A program made the translations under genes and the position numbers. Shown in pieces: positions 42,161 to 51,237 of a DNA stretch of 64,000 nt (the stretch's first letter is position 1; each line of letters opens with the position of its first letter). The stretch is from PRS1 sp965250265 (GTDB lineage Bacteria > Bacteroidota > Bacteroidia > Flavobacteriales > Flavobacteriaceae). Where the stretch lies: positions 310,001-374,000 of the forward strand of contig CBDFNO010000010.1 of the NCBI GenBank assembly GCA_965250265.1. The letters run 5' to 3'. The notes beneath the pieces were generated by a model. That model was not told the origin of the DNA. It did no database searches and was given only the letters and a program-made list of their open reading frames with translations.

Positions 42161-43324
42161 TTACTTACTTGCAAACAACTTAACATCACTTTCGCTTACC
42201 TCATTACCGCCAAGAATAATTAATCGTTCAATAACATTTCGAAGCTCTCGAATATTTCCTGTCCAATCGTATTCTTGCAATAGTTTTATCGCCTTATCAG
42301 AAAATGATTTTTTAGCAATTCCTTGTTCGGAAGCAATTTTATTTGAAAAATAATTTATTAAAAGCGGTATGTCTTCTCTTCTATTATTTAAAGCAGGAAC
42401 ATCAATTAATATAACTGCTAGTCTGTGATACAAATCTTCACGAAATTTACCTTTTTCAATTTCTTTTTTTAAGTTTTTATTTGTGGCAGCAATAATACGC
42501 ACATCAACTTTTATGTCCTTATCACTACCAACACGTTGTATCTTGTTTTCTTGTAAAGCACGAAGCACTTTTGCTTGAGCAGATAGGCTCATATCTCCAA
42601 TTTCATCAAGAAAAATAGTTCCTCCATTAGCAGCTTCAAATTTTCCTGCTCTATCTTTATTTGCACCTGTAAAAGCGCCTTTCAAATGTCCAAATAATTC
42701 GCTTTCTATTAATTCGGAAGGTATTGCTGCACAATTCACTTCAATTAATGAGCCTTTTGCTCTCTGGCTTTTTTCATGTAGCCAATGTGCTACTAGCTCT
42801 TTTCCTGTTCCGTTTGATCCTGTAATTAAAACCCGTGCATCAGTAATAGCAACTTTATCAATCATATCTTTGATCTTTAAAATGGCCTTACTCTCACCTA
42901 TCATTTCATATTTTTTGCTGACTTTCTTTTTGAGCAGTTTGTTTTCTACTACAAGTTCTTTTCTGTCTAAAGCATTTCTTACTGTATTTAAAAGGCGGTT
43001 TAAATCTGGTGGTTTTGAAATATAATCGAAAGCTCCCAAACGCATTGTATTTACAGCAGTATCTAAATCGCCATGTCCAGAAATCATAACAATAGGAATC
43101 TCTGGTTTTAGTTTCTTAATAGCTTCTAAAACCTCAACACCATCCATTTTTGGCATCTTAATATCGCAGAGCACCAAATCGTAATCGTCTTTTCTAATTT
43201 TTTCGATTCCTATTAAACCATCTTCGGCTTCATCTAGTTGATATTTATCACTTTCTTCTGAAAGGATCTTAACCAATACTCTTCTAATAGCTGCTTCGTC
43301 TTCAATGACTAAAATTTTTGACAT
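42161..43324 (-). CDS. NtrC-type sigma-54 response regulator without a C-terminal HTH
   Basis: 387 residues. Receiver domain at 1-120 with phosphorylation site Asp54 in LCDIKMPKMDG. The AAA+ domain at about 140-370 has Walker A-like TGSNGTGKEL, the sigma-54 contact loop GAFTGA, FLDEIGDMS and the R-finger region WTGNIRELRNVIERL. The protein ends at SDVKLFASK, with no Fis-type helix-turn-helix, so it is about 60 residues shorter than NtrC. It could activate sigma-54 promoters without a DNA site, or bind through a partner. It is 11 bases from the MscS gene. No sensor kinase gene is adjacent. Confidence 0.92.
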   Translation of the reverse strand: MSKILVIEDEAAIRRVLVKILSEESDKYQLDEAEDGLIGIEKIRKDDYDLVLCDIKMPKMDGVEVLEAIKKLKPEIPIVMISGHGDLDTAVNTMRLGAFDYISKPPDLNRLLNTVRNALDRKELVVENKLLKKKVSKKYEMIGESKAILKIKDMIDKVAITDARVLITGSNGTGKELVAHWLHEKSQRAKGSLIEVNCAAIPSELIESELFGHLKGAFTGANKDRAGKFEAANGGTIFLDEIGDMSLSAQAKVLRALQENKIQRVGSDKDIKVDVRIIAATNKNLKKEIEKGKFREDLYHRLAVILIDVPALNNRREDIPLLINYFSNKIASEQGIAKKSFSDKAIKLLQEYDWTGNIRELRNVIERLIILGGNEVSESDVKLFASK

Positions 43325-43335
43325 TCCTTCTTATT

Positions 43336-44160
43336 TTAATTATTGTATAAATGAACGTCTCGCTGTGGAAACGGAATACTTATATTATGTTCTTTAAATA
43401 CCTTATCAATCTCAAAACGCATATCACTTTTTGGTATTGCAGCTTGAAAACTATCGTTTAATGTAAAAATTAATTTGAAATCTAATGAGCTATCTCCGAA
43501 ATTTGTAAATAGGACTAATATTTCTGATTTATCTATAACGGCCGGATGATCATTAGCTACTTGTTTTAATAGTTTTTTCACCAAATGAATATCACTTCCA
43601 TAAGCAACACCAACTTGAACATTCTCTCGTGTTTTCGAGCCATTTTCGGTCCAATTATACAGACTATTGGTTAAATACAAATGATTAGGAATTACCAACA
43701 CTTTATTGTCAATAGTAACTGCTCGAGTTGTTCTTAAATTAATCTCCTCAACACGACCCACTTTGCCATCAAGTTCAATTATATCTCCAACATGAACCGA
43801 TTGATCTACCAAAATAAAGACTCCAGAAATAATATCTTGAAATAAGGTCTGTAACGCTAATCCAACACCAACCAACAAAGCTGCAGAAGCGGCAAAAATC
43901 GCGGTTACATTTACACCCATATTATTAAAGGTCATCAATAGTATAATAACATAAATAAACCATTTACTATAAGAAAATAAAGAAACAAACTTTGCTTTAT
44001 CGTTAGGTGGCAGTTTTCTGGTTATAAATCTTCTAATTAATTTTAAAAAGATAGATGTTGCAAATAAAACAGCAATAACCACCAAAATTGATTTTACAGA
44101 AATCTGAACTTCTTCACTAAACCTAAATGTATAATTTAAAAAATCGATTAATTTTTTCAT
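43336..44160 (-). CDS. MscS-type mechanosensitive channel
   Basis: 274 residues. Three hydrophobic spans (about 23-45, 65-85, 90-115). The pore-lining helix has AASAALLVGVGLALQTLFQDIISG followed by the MscS beta domain VHVGDIIELDGKVGRVEEINLRTT, IPNHLYLTNSLYNW and a C-terminal cage domain. It relieves osmotic downshock or conducts small ions. It is encoded between the ABC exporter genes and the regulator gene. Confidence 0.92.
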   Translation of the reverse strand: MKKLIDFLNYTFRFSEEVQISVKSILVVIAVLFATSIFLKLIRRFITRKLPPNDKAKFVSLFSYSKWFIYVIILLMTFNNMGVNVTAIFAASAALLVGVGLALQTLFQDIISGVFILVDQSVHVGDIIELDGKVGRVEEINLRTTRAVTIDNKVLVIPNHLYLTNSLYNWTENGSKTRENVQVGVAYGSDIHLVKKLLKQVANDHPAVIDKSEILVLFTNFGDSSLDFKLIFTLNDSFQAAIPKSDMRFEIDKVFKEHNISIPFPQRDVHLYNN

Positions 44161-44163
44161 AAC

Positions 44164-45477
44164 TTAATATTTTAACCATTTATAAATGTCTTTATAACTC
44201 GGTTTTTTTCCATACATCAATATCCCAACCCGATAAATTTTAGCAGCAAACCAAACTGTAAACATAAACGTTGCTATTAGCAACCCTAAAGATATCAATT
44301 GTTGCCAAATTGGTACACCAAAAGGAATACGCATTAACATAACTACTGGAGATGTAAACGGAATAAAAGAAAATACAGTTGATACTGTACCATGAGGATC
44401 CTCAATTACTGTAAAAATACCTACATAAACTGCAAGAATTAATGGCAACAAAATTGGCAATAAAAACTGTTGCGTGTCTGTTTCGTTATCTACTGCCGCA
44501 CCTATTGCTGCATATAACGAACTATAAAGTAAATACCCTCCTATAAAGAAAAGTAAAAAAGCAAATGTAAGATTAGTTAAAGGTAGATTGTAAATAGCTG
44601 ACATGATATTTTCCATTTGCATTTGAGCATCTGGAGATTGCATAGCTTGTTGCATTATATCTTGCTGTGGTGTTTGCATTTCTGTCATACTAACTCCGAA
44701 TATTGCAGATATACCGAATAATAAAACACTTCCTAATATTACCCAAACTACAAATTGTGTTATTCCTGCTAACGATGTCCCAATAATTTTACCTAGCATT
44801 AATTGTATTGGTTTTACCGAAGAAATTATAATTTCAATGATGCGACTCGTTTTTTCTTCAATAACACTACGCATAATCATGTTGCCATAAATAATGATAA
44901 ACATAAAGAGCAAATAGCCAGCAAAACCACCAAAAGCAAGTTTTACAATATTATCTATTTTAGACGATTTCTCTCCTTGAAAACTTTCTTGTGCAATATC
45001 TATATTTGATTTTGCAGTTTTTATTTTCTCTAGGTCTACACCATCTTGTTGTAACTTTAAATCAGTTAGCTTTTTCTCTAGTTTAGATTCCAAACTTGAA
45101 ATTAAAGTTAATGATGGTGTATCTTCTGAATAAAATTTAATACCCTTTTCTATTTCTGAAATATCATTAACTGATGGAATATAAAGTAAACCATATTCTT
45201 CCTTTTCTTCTACAATTGCTTTAGCTTCTATTAAAGAAATATTATTCAAGATTTTATACTTGGTGTTTTCTGTACTTTCAAAAACTTCGCTTATAAAACC
45301 TGATTCATCTAAAATTGAAATTGTACGCTCTTTATTATTATTTAACTGCGATAAATAAGCGACAAGAGCAAAAAGAGCCATCATTATTATTGGGCTTAAA
45401 AACGTCATTATAATAAATGATTTGTTTTTAACCTTCGTTAAATATTCTCTTTTTATAATTAAAGGTAAATGGTTCAT
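44164..45477 (-). CDS. ABC-2 type transporter permease (NatB-like)
   Basis: 437 residues. TM1 near 20-40, a large extracytoplasmic domain at about 45-175 with an ERTISILDESGFI start, then five more spans from about 180. IYGNMIMRSVIEEKTSRIIEIIISSVKPIQLMLGKIIG is the typical coupling-helix region of NatB/ABC-2 exporters. It starts 2 bases after the ATP-binding gene stop. It probably exports Na+ or a small molecule, or is a drug exporter; the substrate is unknown. Confidence 0.92.
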   Translation of the reverse strand: MNHLPLIIKREYLTKVKNKSFIIMTFLSPIIMMALFALVAYLSQLNNNKERTISILDESGFISEVFESTENTKYKILNNISLIEAKAIVEEKEEYGLLYIPSVNDISEIEKGIKFYSEDTPSLTLISSLESKLEKKLTDLKLQQDGVDLEKIKTAKSNIDIAQESFQGEKSSKIDNIVKLAFGGFAGYLLFMFIIIYGNMIMRSVIEEKTSRIIEIIISSVKPIQLMLGKIIGTSLAGITQFVVWVILGSVLLFGISAIFGVSMTEMQTPQQDIMQQAMQSPDAQMQMENIMSAIYNLPLTNLTFAFLLFFIGGYLLYSSLYAAIGAAVDNETDTQQFLLPILLPLILAVYVGIFTVIEDPHGTVSTVFSFIPFTSPVVMLMRIPFGVPIWQQLISLGLLIATFMFTVWFAAKIYRVGILMYGKKPSYKDIYKWLKY

Positions 45478-45479
45478 GC

Positions 45480-46406
45480 TTAATTGTTTTTTACCGTTTT
45501 AATAAATATATCGTTAGCAGTTGGCACCAATTCGTTAAAGTGATTTACTTGTGCATTGCTTGATAAAAAAGCTAATAATTCGTTTGAAGATTCATTCTCC
45601 TTTAATTTTATATTTAACTTTAAATCTTTATTTAAAGATTTGTAAACTGCTGGAGAAATATCGAATTTACTTTTAATAATTTGTTTTAACTGATCTTCAT
45701 TATTTGTTACCAAACCAACTTCGAAAGTATGGGTTTTATATTGTCTTTTAATATCAATTAACTTGCCTTCTAAAATTTTATTAGACTCATGAATTAGAGC
45801 AATATCATCGCACAATTCTTCTACAGATTCCATTCGATGAGTTGCGAAAATAATAGTAGCACCTTCATCTCTTAATTGAAGAATTTCATCTTTAATTAAA
45901 TTTGCATTTATTGGATCGAATCCTGAAAAAGGCTCATCAAAAATCAGCAATTTTGGTTGATGCATTACAGTTACAATAAACTGAATTTTTTGTGCCATCC
46001 CTTTTGAAAGCTCTTGTATCTTTTTATTCCACCAACTACCAATCTCAAACTTTTCAAACCAGTAATTAAGGCGCTTTTTGGCTTCAGCTTTTGTCATTCC
46101 TTTTAATTGTGCTAAATACAATGCTTGTTCTCCTACTTTCATTGTTTTATAAAGCCCTCTTTCCTCTGGTAAATAGCCAATGTCTTTTATATGATGTGGT
46201 TGTAATGGTTCTCCATCAAGTAACACGTTACCTGTATCTGGCAATGTAATTTGATTGATTATTCGAATAAGAGTTGTTTTACCTGCCCCATTTGGACCTA
46301 ATAGTCCAAAAATACTTCCTTTAGGAACTGTAATAGAAACATTATTTAATGCTTTAAAATTTCCAAAATTTTTAGAAACCGAATTGGTCACTAACGCGTT
46401 CTTCAT
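45480..46406 (-). CDS. ABC transporter ATP-binding protein (NatA-like)
   Basis: 308 residues. Walker A GPNGAGKTTLI at about 38-48, Q-loop region IGYLPEERGLY, ABC signature ELSKGMAQKIQ, Walker B LLIFDEPFSGFDP and switch His in ATHRMESVEE. The C-terminal about 70 residues are the DUF4162-like extension common in NatA exporters. Pair with the permease encoded immediately downstream. Confidence 0.95.
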   Translation of the reverse strand: MKNALVTNSVSKNFGNFKALNNVSITVPKGSIFGLLGPNGAGKTTLIRIINQITLPDTGNVLLDGEPLQPHHIKDIGYLPEERGLYKTMKVGEQALYLAQLKGMTKAEAKKRLNYWFEKFEIGSWWNKKIQELSKGMAQKIQFIVTVMHQPKLLIFDEPFSGFDPINANLIKDEILQLRDEGATIIFATHRMESVEELCDDIALIHESNKILEGKLIDIKRQYKTHTFEVGLVTNNEDQLKQIIKSKFDISPAVYKSLNKDLKLNIKLKENESSNELLAFLSSNAQVNHFNELVPTANDIFIKTVKNN

Positions 46407-46544
46407 CTAGTTATTTTTATATGATAAATAAGTCCAGTAAAGATATTAAATGTTACACTAATAAAAAGAATGATTTTATTTTGAAATAATTAATAAAATA
46501 TGCAATCCTTATCTCAATAGCATCGAGACCATATAAAAACAAAA

Positions 46545-46570
46545 CCCACCCTCAAATAATTAAGGATGGG
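46545..46570 (-). terminator. Second terminator-like hairpin after dnaJ
   Basis: On the minus strand CCCATCCT ... AGGGTGGG (one mismatch) is followed by TTTTGTTTTT. It lies downstream of the terminator at 46595-46620. Confidence 0.5.
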
Positions 46571-46594
46571 AAAAATTGCTATGAAAAAGAAAAA

Positions 46595-46620
46595 TTATCA
46601 CTAACGTTAATTAGTGATAA
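46595..46620 (-). terminator. Terminator hairpin after grpE-dnaJ
   Basis: A perfect 10-bp stem TTATCACTAA/TTAGTGATAA with a 6-base loop, followed on the minus strand by TTTTTCTTTTT. It lies about 110 bases after the dnaJ stop, in the otherwise empty 46407-46728 gap. Confidence 0.65.
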
Positions 46621-46728
46621 CTCAAATATACTATTTTTTCTTATATAATTATTAAAATTGGTAAATAACTTTAACTTTATATCCAATAGAAAGTATTGCG
46701 CTACAAAAAGATTAATTTCTACAAACAA

Positions 46729-47847
46729 TTAAGAAAACATGTCTTTAACTTTTTCAAAAAATGATTTATCAGTGCTTTCTGGTTTAGGATCAAAATGTTC
46801 GTCATCTCTCATAGTCTCAAAAAATTCTTTTTGTTGTTTACTTAATGTTTTTGGTGTCCAAACATTTATATGAACTAACAAATCTCCCTTACCATATCCA
46901 TTAATACTAGGAATACCTTTACCTCTTAATCGTAAAATTTTTCCTGATTGAACCCCAGGATCAATTTTAATTCTAACTTTTCCTGTAACTGTATCTATTT
47001 CTTTTGATATTCCTAAAACCGCATCAGGTACACTTACATATAAATCGTAATGCAAATTATCCCCTTCACGTTGTAATGTATCATGATCTAATTCTTGTAT
47101 AGCAACTAATAAATCTCCAGAAATGCCCTCTCCAGGAGCTGCATTGCCTTTTCCAGTTACTTTAAGTTGCATACCATCTACAACACCAGCAGGAATCTTA
47201 ATAGAAACCGTTTCTTCACTTATAATTAATCCTTGAGCATCAGACCCAGCGGGTTTTTTATCAATCATTTGCCCTGCTCCTCCGCAAGTGTTACAAGGTG
47301 CTGATGTTTGCATCCTACCTAATATAGTATTTGTAATTCTAGTAACTTGACCAGAACCATTGCAGGTTGAGCAGGTTTTATAAGTAGTACCTGAAGCTAT
47401 AATTTTGCGTTTTACTTTTATCTTTTTTTCAACACCATTTGCAATATCTTCTAAAGTTAGTTTTACTCTTATACGTAAATTACTTCCTTTAACAACACGC
47501 TGTCGTGAACCTCCAAATCCACTAAATCCTCCTCCTCCAAATGCTCCACCAAAAATATCGCCAAATTGACTAAATATGTCTTCCATATTCATGCCTCCAC
47601 GACCAAAACCTCCAGCACCACCTTCAAAAGCCTGATGACCAAATTGGTCGTATCTCGCTTTCTTATCGGCATCACTTAAGACTTCATAGGCTTCAGCTGC
47701 TTGCTTAAATTTTTCTTCAGCTTCCTTATCATCTGGATTTTTGTCAGGATGATATTTTAACGCCTTTTTTCGGTAGGCCTTCTTTATTTCAGAAGCAGAT
47801 GCGCCTTTATCTATTTTTAATATGTCGTAATAATCTTGTTTTGCCAT
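46729..47847 (-). CDS. dnaJ: Molecular chaperone DnaJ
   Basis: 372 residues. J domain 1-70 with HPD in YHPDKNPDD, a Gly/Phe-rich linker at about 74-110, then a zinc region and the C-terminal peptide-binding domains (VVDGMQLKVTGKGN, RLRGKGIPSINGYGKGDLLVHI). Only two CxxCxGxG motifs are present (CSTCNGSG, CNTCGGAG) instead of the four of E. coli DnaJ, so one zinc centre is expected. Co-chaperone of DnaK with GrpE. It is 6 bases downstream of grpE. Confidence 0.97.
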   Translation of the reverse strand: MAKQDYYDILKIDKGASASEIKKAYRKKALKYHPDKNPDDKEAEEKFKQAAEAYEVLSDADKKARYDQFGHQAFEGGAGGFGRGGMNMEDIFSQFGDIFGGAFGGGGFSGFGGSRQRVVKGSNLRIRVKLTLEDIANGVEKKIKVKRKIIASGTTYKTCSTCNGSGQVTRITNTILGRMQTSAPCNTCGGAGQMIDKKPAGSDAQGLIISEETVSIKIPAGVVDGMQLKVTGKGNAAPGEGISGDLLVAIQELDHDTLQREGDNLHYDLYVSVPDAVLGISKEIDTVTGKVRIKIDPGVQSGKILRLRGKGIPSINGYGKGDLLVHINVWTPKTLSKQQKEFFETMRDDEHFDPKPESTDKSFFEKVKDMFS

Positions 47848-47853
47848 TTTTTT

Positions 47854-48372
47854 CTATTTTCCTACTACTACTTTAGCATGGCGTAAAATTTTATCACCAA
47901 TGAAATATCCTTTTTCAACAACATCAAATACTTTTCCTTTCATTTTTTTATTTGGAACCTCAATTTCTGTTATTGCCTGATGAAAATCCGGATCAAAAGC
48001 TTTTCCTTTACTTTCCATTTCCTTTAATCCCTTTTGTTGTAAAGAGGTTAAGAGTTTCTGATAAATAAGTAGTACTCCTTTGCGTAAATCTTCGGCTTCT
48101 TTGTCTTCTTCTATATGTCCTAATGCGCGCTCAAAATCATCAAGAACTGGTAACAATGATAACATTAGATCCTGGCTTGCAGTAGTAAATAGCTCAATAC
48201 GCTCTTTGGTGGTACGCTTCTTATAATTTTCGAATTCAGCAAACAAACGCAAAAACTTATCCTTTTCCTTTTGTATATCCTCCTGCAATTTTTCTTCAAC
48301 CGAAATCACTTCAACTTCCGGCGCTTCTATTTGCTCTTCTATAATATCTTCCTTTTTATTCTTCTTACTCAT
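47854..48372 (-). CDS. grpE: Nucleotide exchange factor GrpE
   Basis: 172 residues. Acidic N-terminal tail, a long coiled coil at about 25-90 (LRLFAEFENYKKRTTKERIELF) and the C-terminal beta domain DPDFHQAITEIEVP...GYFIGDKILRHAKVVV. It releases ADP from DnaK. It is first in the grpE-dnaJ operon with a promoter at 48423-48455. Confidence 0.96.
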   Translation of the reverse strand: MSKKNKKEDIIEEQIEAPEVEVISVEEKLQEDIQKEKDKFLRLFAEFENYKKRTTKERIELFTTASQDLMLSLLPVLDDFERALGHIEEDKEAEDLRKGVLLIYQKLLTSLQQKGLKEMESKGKAFDPDFHQAITEIEVPNKKMKGKVFDVVEKGYFIGDKILRHAKVVVGK

Positions 48373-48422
48373 TGTAAAATCAACTATAATTATTCAAAAT
48401 TTTAACTACGTTAAATAGTTGG

Positions 48423-48455
48423 CAAAAGTACTGCCATTATTATTAAAATGTCAAA
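48423..48455 (-). promoter_or_regulatory. grpE-dnaJ promoter (Bacteroidota type)
   Basis: On the minus strand TTTG (48452-48455 complement) and TACTTTTG (48423-48430 complement) are 21 bases apart, matching TTTG/TAnnTTTG. Confidence 0.65.
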
Positions 48456-48506
48456 ATGTCACTAAATAATTTATTTTATTTTAACATTCTTTAATCATTC
48501 AATCTC

Positions 48507-48514
48507 TACTTTTG
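48507..48514 (+). promoter_or_regulatory. -7 element of the YceI gene
   Basis: TACTTTTG fits TAnnTTTG and lies 26 bases before the start codon. No convincing -33 TTTG is visible. Confidence 0.45.
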
Positions 48515-48539
48515 CATTTAACACTAAAAAATAACTCAA

Positions 48540-49178
48540 ATGAAGAAAAAAAAATTAAGCCTATTTACCCTAGTAGCAATTGGAATTGCTGTTATTGGAT
48601 GTAAAAACAAAGCTGAAGAAGCTATAACAACTAATGCTGAAACTGCCATGATAACTGAATATGATGCTGTTACTTACGATGTGAATTTAGAAACATCAAC
48701 TATAGAATGGCAAGGGTTTAAACCAACAGGATCTCATAAAGGAACCATAAACATACAAAGTGGCTCATTTACTGTTAATGATGGAAAAATACAAAGTGGC
48801 TCTTTTGTAATTGATATGAGTTCTATCAAAGAAAGTAAAGATAATGCCAGATTTGAAGGGCATTTAAAAAGTGCTGACTTTTTTGAAGTTGAAAAATACC
48901 CAACTGCTAGTTTTGAAATTACTAGCCTTGAAAAAAAAGATGGTAATACTATACTTTCTGGTAATTTAACTCTTAAGGATGCCACAAATAATGTTACTTT
49001 CCCGGTAACTGTAACTAATGAAGGTGATGTATTGGCAGTTTCGAGTGAGGTATTTACTATCGACAGGTCGAAATGGAATGTACGTTATGGTTCAAAATCG
49101 TTTTTTGATGATTTAAAAGATAAGTTTATTAACGACGATATTGAATTAAAGATTAGTGTTAAAGCTAAGAAGTCTTAA
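48540..49178 (+). CDS. YceI-family lipocalin-like lipoprotein
   Basis: 212 residues. The signal ends at a lipobox Cys (AVIGCK, Cys21). The YceI beta barrel: STIEWQGFKPTGSHKGTINIQSGSF, FVIDMSSIKESKD, FEGHLKSADFFEVEKYPTASFEI and FTIDRSKWNVRYGSKSFF. YceI proteins bind isoprenoid lipids, and roles in stress and lipid transport are proposed. It is followed by a terminator. Confidence 0.93.
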   Translation: MKKKKLSLFTLVAIGIAVIGCKNKAEEAITTNAETAMITEYDAVTYDVNLETSTIEWQGFKPTGSHKGTINIQSGSFTVNDGKIQSGSFVIDMSSIKESKDNARFEGHLKSADFFEVEKYPTASFEITSLEKKDGNTILSGNLTLKDATNNVTFPVTVTNEGDVLAVSSEVFTIDRSKWNVRYGSKSFFDDLKDKFINDDIELKISVKAKKS

Positions 49179-49198
49179 TTATAATCTAAATTATTTTT

Positions 49199-49230
49199 AA
49201 AAGCCTTACTAGAAATAGTAGGGTTTTTTT
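49199..49230 (+). terminator. Terminator after the YceI gene
   Basis: AAGCCTTACTA pairs with TAGTAGGGTTT across GAAA and is followed by a run of seven T. Confidence 0.75.
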
Positions 49231-49289
49231 GTGCCTAAAATCTTCAACAAATAAAAATCTGTATATTTAGTTCTACAAACTAACTTTCT

Positions 49290-49997
49290 ATGATAAAATT
49301 CTTTAGAAAAATTCGCTACGACCTTATGGAAAAAAATAAAACTGGCAAATACTTTAAATATGCAATTGGTGAAATTATACTTGTGGTTATTGGAATTTTG
49401 ATAGCTTTACAAGTGAATAATTTGAATGAGGATAGAAAAGAATCACTGGCTATTAAAAATGTTTTATTTGAAATTAAAGAAGATTTAATTCAAGATAAAG
49501 CAGAATTAGAACGTAACATAGAATTACGTACTGAAGATTTTGAAGCGCAAAAAAGAATAATAAACGTACTTGAAACAAATAGGAGTTTTAATGAAAATGT
49601 CAGTTCCGATTTAGGGCGTATCCATTTGGCTCGAAATGTTTTCTCGGCTTCAAAGGGATATGATTTATTGAAAGAATTGAATCTGGGAACCCTAAGGAAT
49701 AAGGAACTTCGGGTTTTACTTACTCGGTACTATGAAAGGGATATTGCTTGGGTTCATCGAGAGTACGCAGACGACAAACTTGAATTTGAAAACTTTTGGT
49801 TACCATATGTAAGAATGCACTTTAAGGAATGGGAATTCGGGGATTATGCTATTCCTCATGATTATTCTCAAATTTTAAATGACCAAATTTTATTAACAGC
49901 AACCAAAATGAATACCAATAATTTAAACAATACAATTAGCGCATATAATTCAGCATTAAACACTGCCATAAAATTAATAAATCAGTTACCCGAGTAG
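49290..49997 (+). CDS. DUF6090 family membrane-anchored protein
   Basis: 235 residues. The start MIKFFRKIRYDLMEKNKTGKYF, then KYAIGEIILVVIGILIALQVNNLNE (a single span at about 26-45), is the signature of DUF6090, a flavobacterial family. The rest is a helical extracytoplasmic domain. No function is known to me. Confidence 0.9.
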   Translation: MIKFFRKIRYDLMEKNKTGKYFKYAIGEIILVVIGILIALQVNNLNEDRKESLAIKNVLFEIKEDLIQDKAELERNIELRTEDFEAQKRIINVLETNRSFNENVSSDLGRIHLARNVFSASKGYDLLKELNLGTLRNKELRVLLTRYYERDIAWVHREYADDKLEFENFWLPYVRMHFKEWEFGDYAIPHDYSQILNDQILLTATKMNTNNLNNTISAYNSALNTAIKLINQLPE

Positions 49998-50086
49998 TTT
50001 TCAATTAAAGAATGAGTGAAAAAAATTCTTTAAGACATAAACAGAAATAAATTAACAAAATTATTTTTTAACTAAAACCAAACACT

Positions 50087-50545
50087 ATGAAATATTTAAC
50101 TAAATGGACATTCTTATTTTATATAATTTTTAGTTTAAGTGCAACTGGATTTGCTCAAGAAGGAGATTTTGGTGCCGTTCGAGCAGAAATCCAGCAAATG
50201 AATGACAAAGAACAGGAAGCATTTATTAATGGAAACTGTAAGGACTTATTGAATTTAATGGATGATAACATCACTTTTATTATTAATGGAAGAAAAGCAC
50301 CATCCAAAGGATTTATTATGAATATGTGCCAGAAAATACCAAGACCTTTTGATAAACCTGCTTTGAGTGACACTAAAATTTATGTTTTATCAAAAGATTC
50401 TGGGTATATTGTTAGAATGATGGATTTGGCTAAAGACGACGGTACCATTTATAAAAAAGAAGTTGTCACAAAAATTTGGAAGAAAACTAAAGATGGTTGG
50501 AAAATGACGCATCTTCATTCTACTGTAAAAGATGTGATTAATTAG
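50087..50545 (+). CDS. Secreted NTF2-like (DUF4440) protein
   Basis: 152 residues with a signal peptide at 1-22 (SATGFAQ). The NTF2-like fold: IQQMNDKEQEAFINGNCKDLLNLMDDNITFIINGRK, then IVRMMDLAKDDG, VVTKIWKKTKDGWKMTHLHST. The role is unknown. Single gene between DUF6090 and the convergent mnmD. Confidence 0.85.
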   Translation: MKYLTKWTFLFYIIFSLSATGFAQEGDFGAVRAEIQQMNDKEQEAFINGNCKDLLNLMDDNITFIINGRKAPSKGFIMNMCQKIPRPFDKPALSDTKIYVLSKDSGYIVRMMDLAKDDGTIYKKEVVTKIWKKTKDGWKMTHLHSTVKDVIN

Positions 50546-50552
50546 ATTACGC

Positions 50553-51236
50553 TTAATTTTTAATTGCCCTCAACATCTCTCTTTTTCCTGGAGGACCTTC
50601 CAATCGTTCTACAGTAAATCCAACACTTTGCATCGCACGACGCACACTCCCTTTTGCCGAATAAGTAACTAAAACACCTTTTGGTTTTAAAGCTTTAAAC
50701 ATGATTTTAAAAATAGTTTCAGTCCATAATTCTGGTTGTACTCTGGCACCAAAAGCATCAAAGTATATGAGGTCGTATTGGTCAATATCTTTTATATCTT
50801 CAAAAAATTGTTTGCGCTTTGTTAAGGTAAAGTGGCTGTTTAGTCCATGCTTTTCTTCCCAGGAAACTTCATGCAATTTTTTAAAGACATTATCAACCTC
50901 TTCAGAAATTAAATTGGCATAGTTTAAGGCTGCAATCTCTTCAGGAGAAATTGGATACGCTTCCACTCCTACATAATCAATATTTATTTTAAGTTTTTCA
51001 GCTTCTAAACAGGTTAGAAATGTGTTCAGTCCTGTACCAAAACCAATTTCGAGAATGGAGATGTTTGTTAAAGATTCATTTCTTGGTTCAGAATGGCATA
51101 AGTAATGAAGTCCATTTTTTATAAATACATGATTGGCTTCCTGTATCGCTCCATGTTTAGAATGGTATTGCTCATTCAATTCTTCAATATGGATAGTTTT
51201 AGAACCATCGGCAGTCGTGATAATTTTTCGTCGCAA
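50553..51236 (-). CDS. mnmD: tRNA 5-methylaminomethyl-2-thiouridine methyltransferase MnmD
   Basis: 227 residues, the stand-alone methyltransferase half of MnmC. The N-terminal GSKTIHIEELNEQYHSKHGAIQEANHVFI is family-specific. SAM motif ILEIGFGTGLNTFLT and the active-site region YDLIYFDAFGARVQPELWTE follow, and the end is VERLEGPPGKREMLRA. It finishes the wobble uridine modification. It begins 1 base after the stop of the DUF4920 gene. Confidence 0.92.
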   Translation of the reverse strand: MRRKIITTADGSKTIHIEELNEQYHSKHGAIQEANHVFIKNGLHYLCHSEPRNESLTNISILEIGFGTGLNTFLTCLEAEKLKINIDYVGVEAYPISPEEIAALNYANLISEEVDNVFKKLHEVSWEEKHGLNSHFTLTKRKQFFEDIKDIDQYDLIYFDAFGARVQPELWTETIFKIMFKALKPKGVLVTYSAKGSVRRAMQSVGFTVERLEGPPGKREMLRAIKN

Positions 51237-51237
51237 T

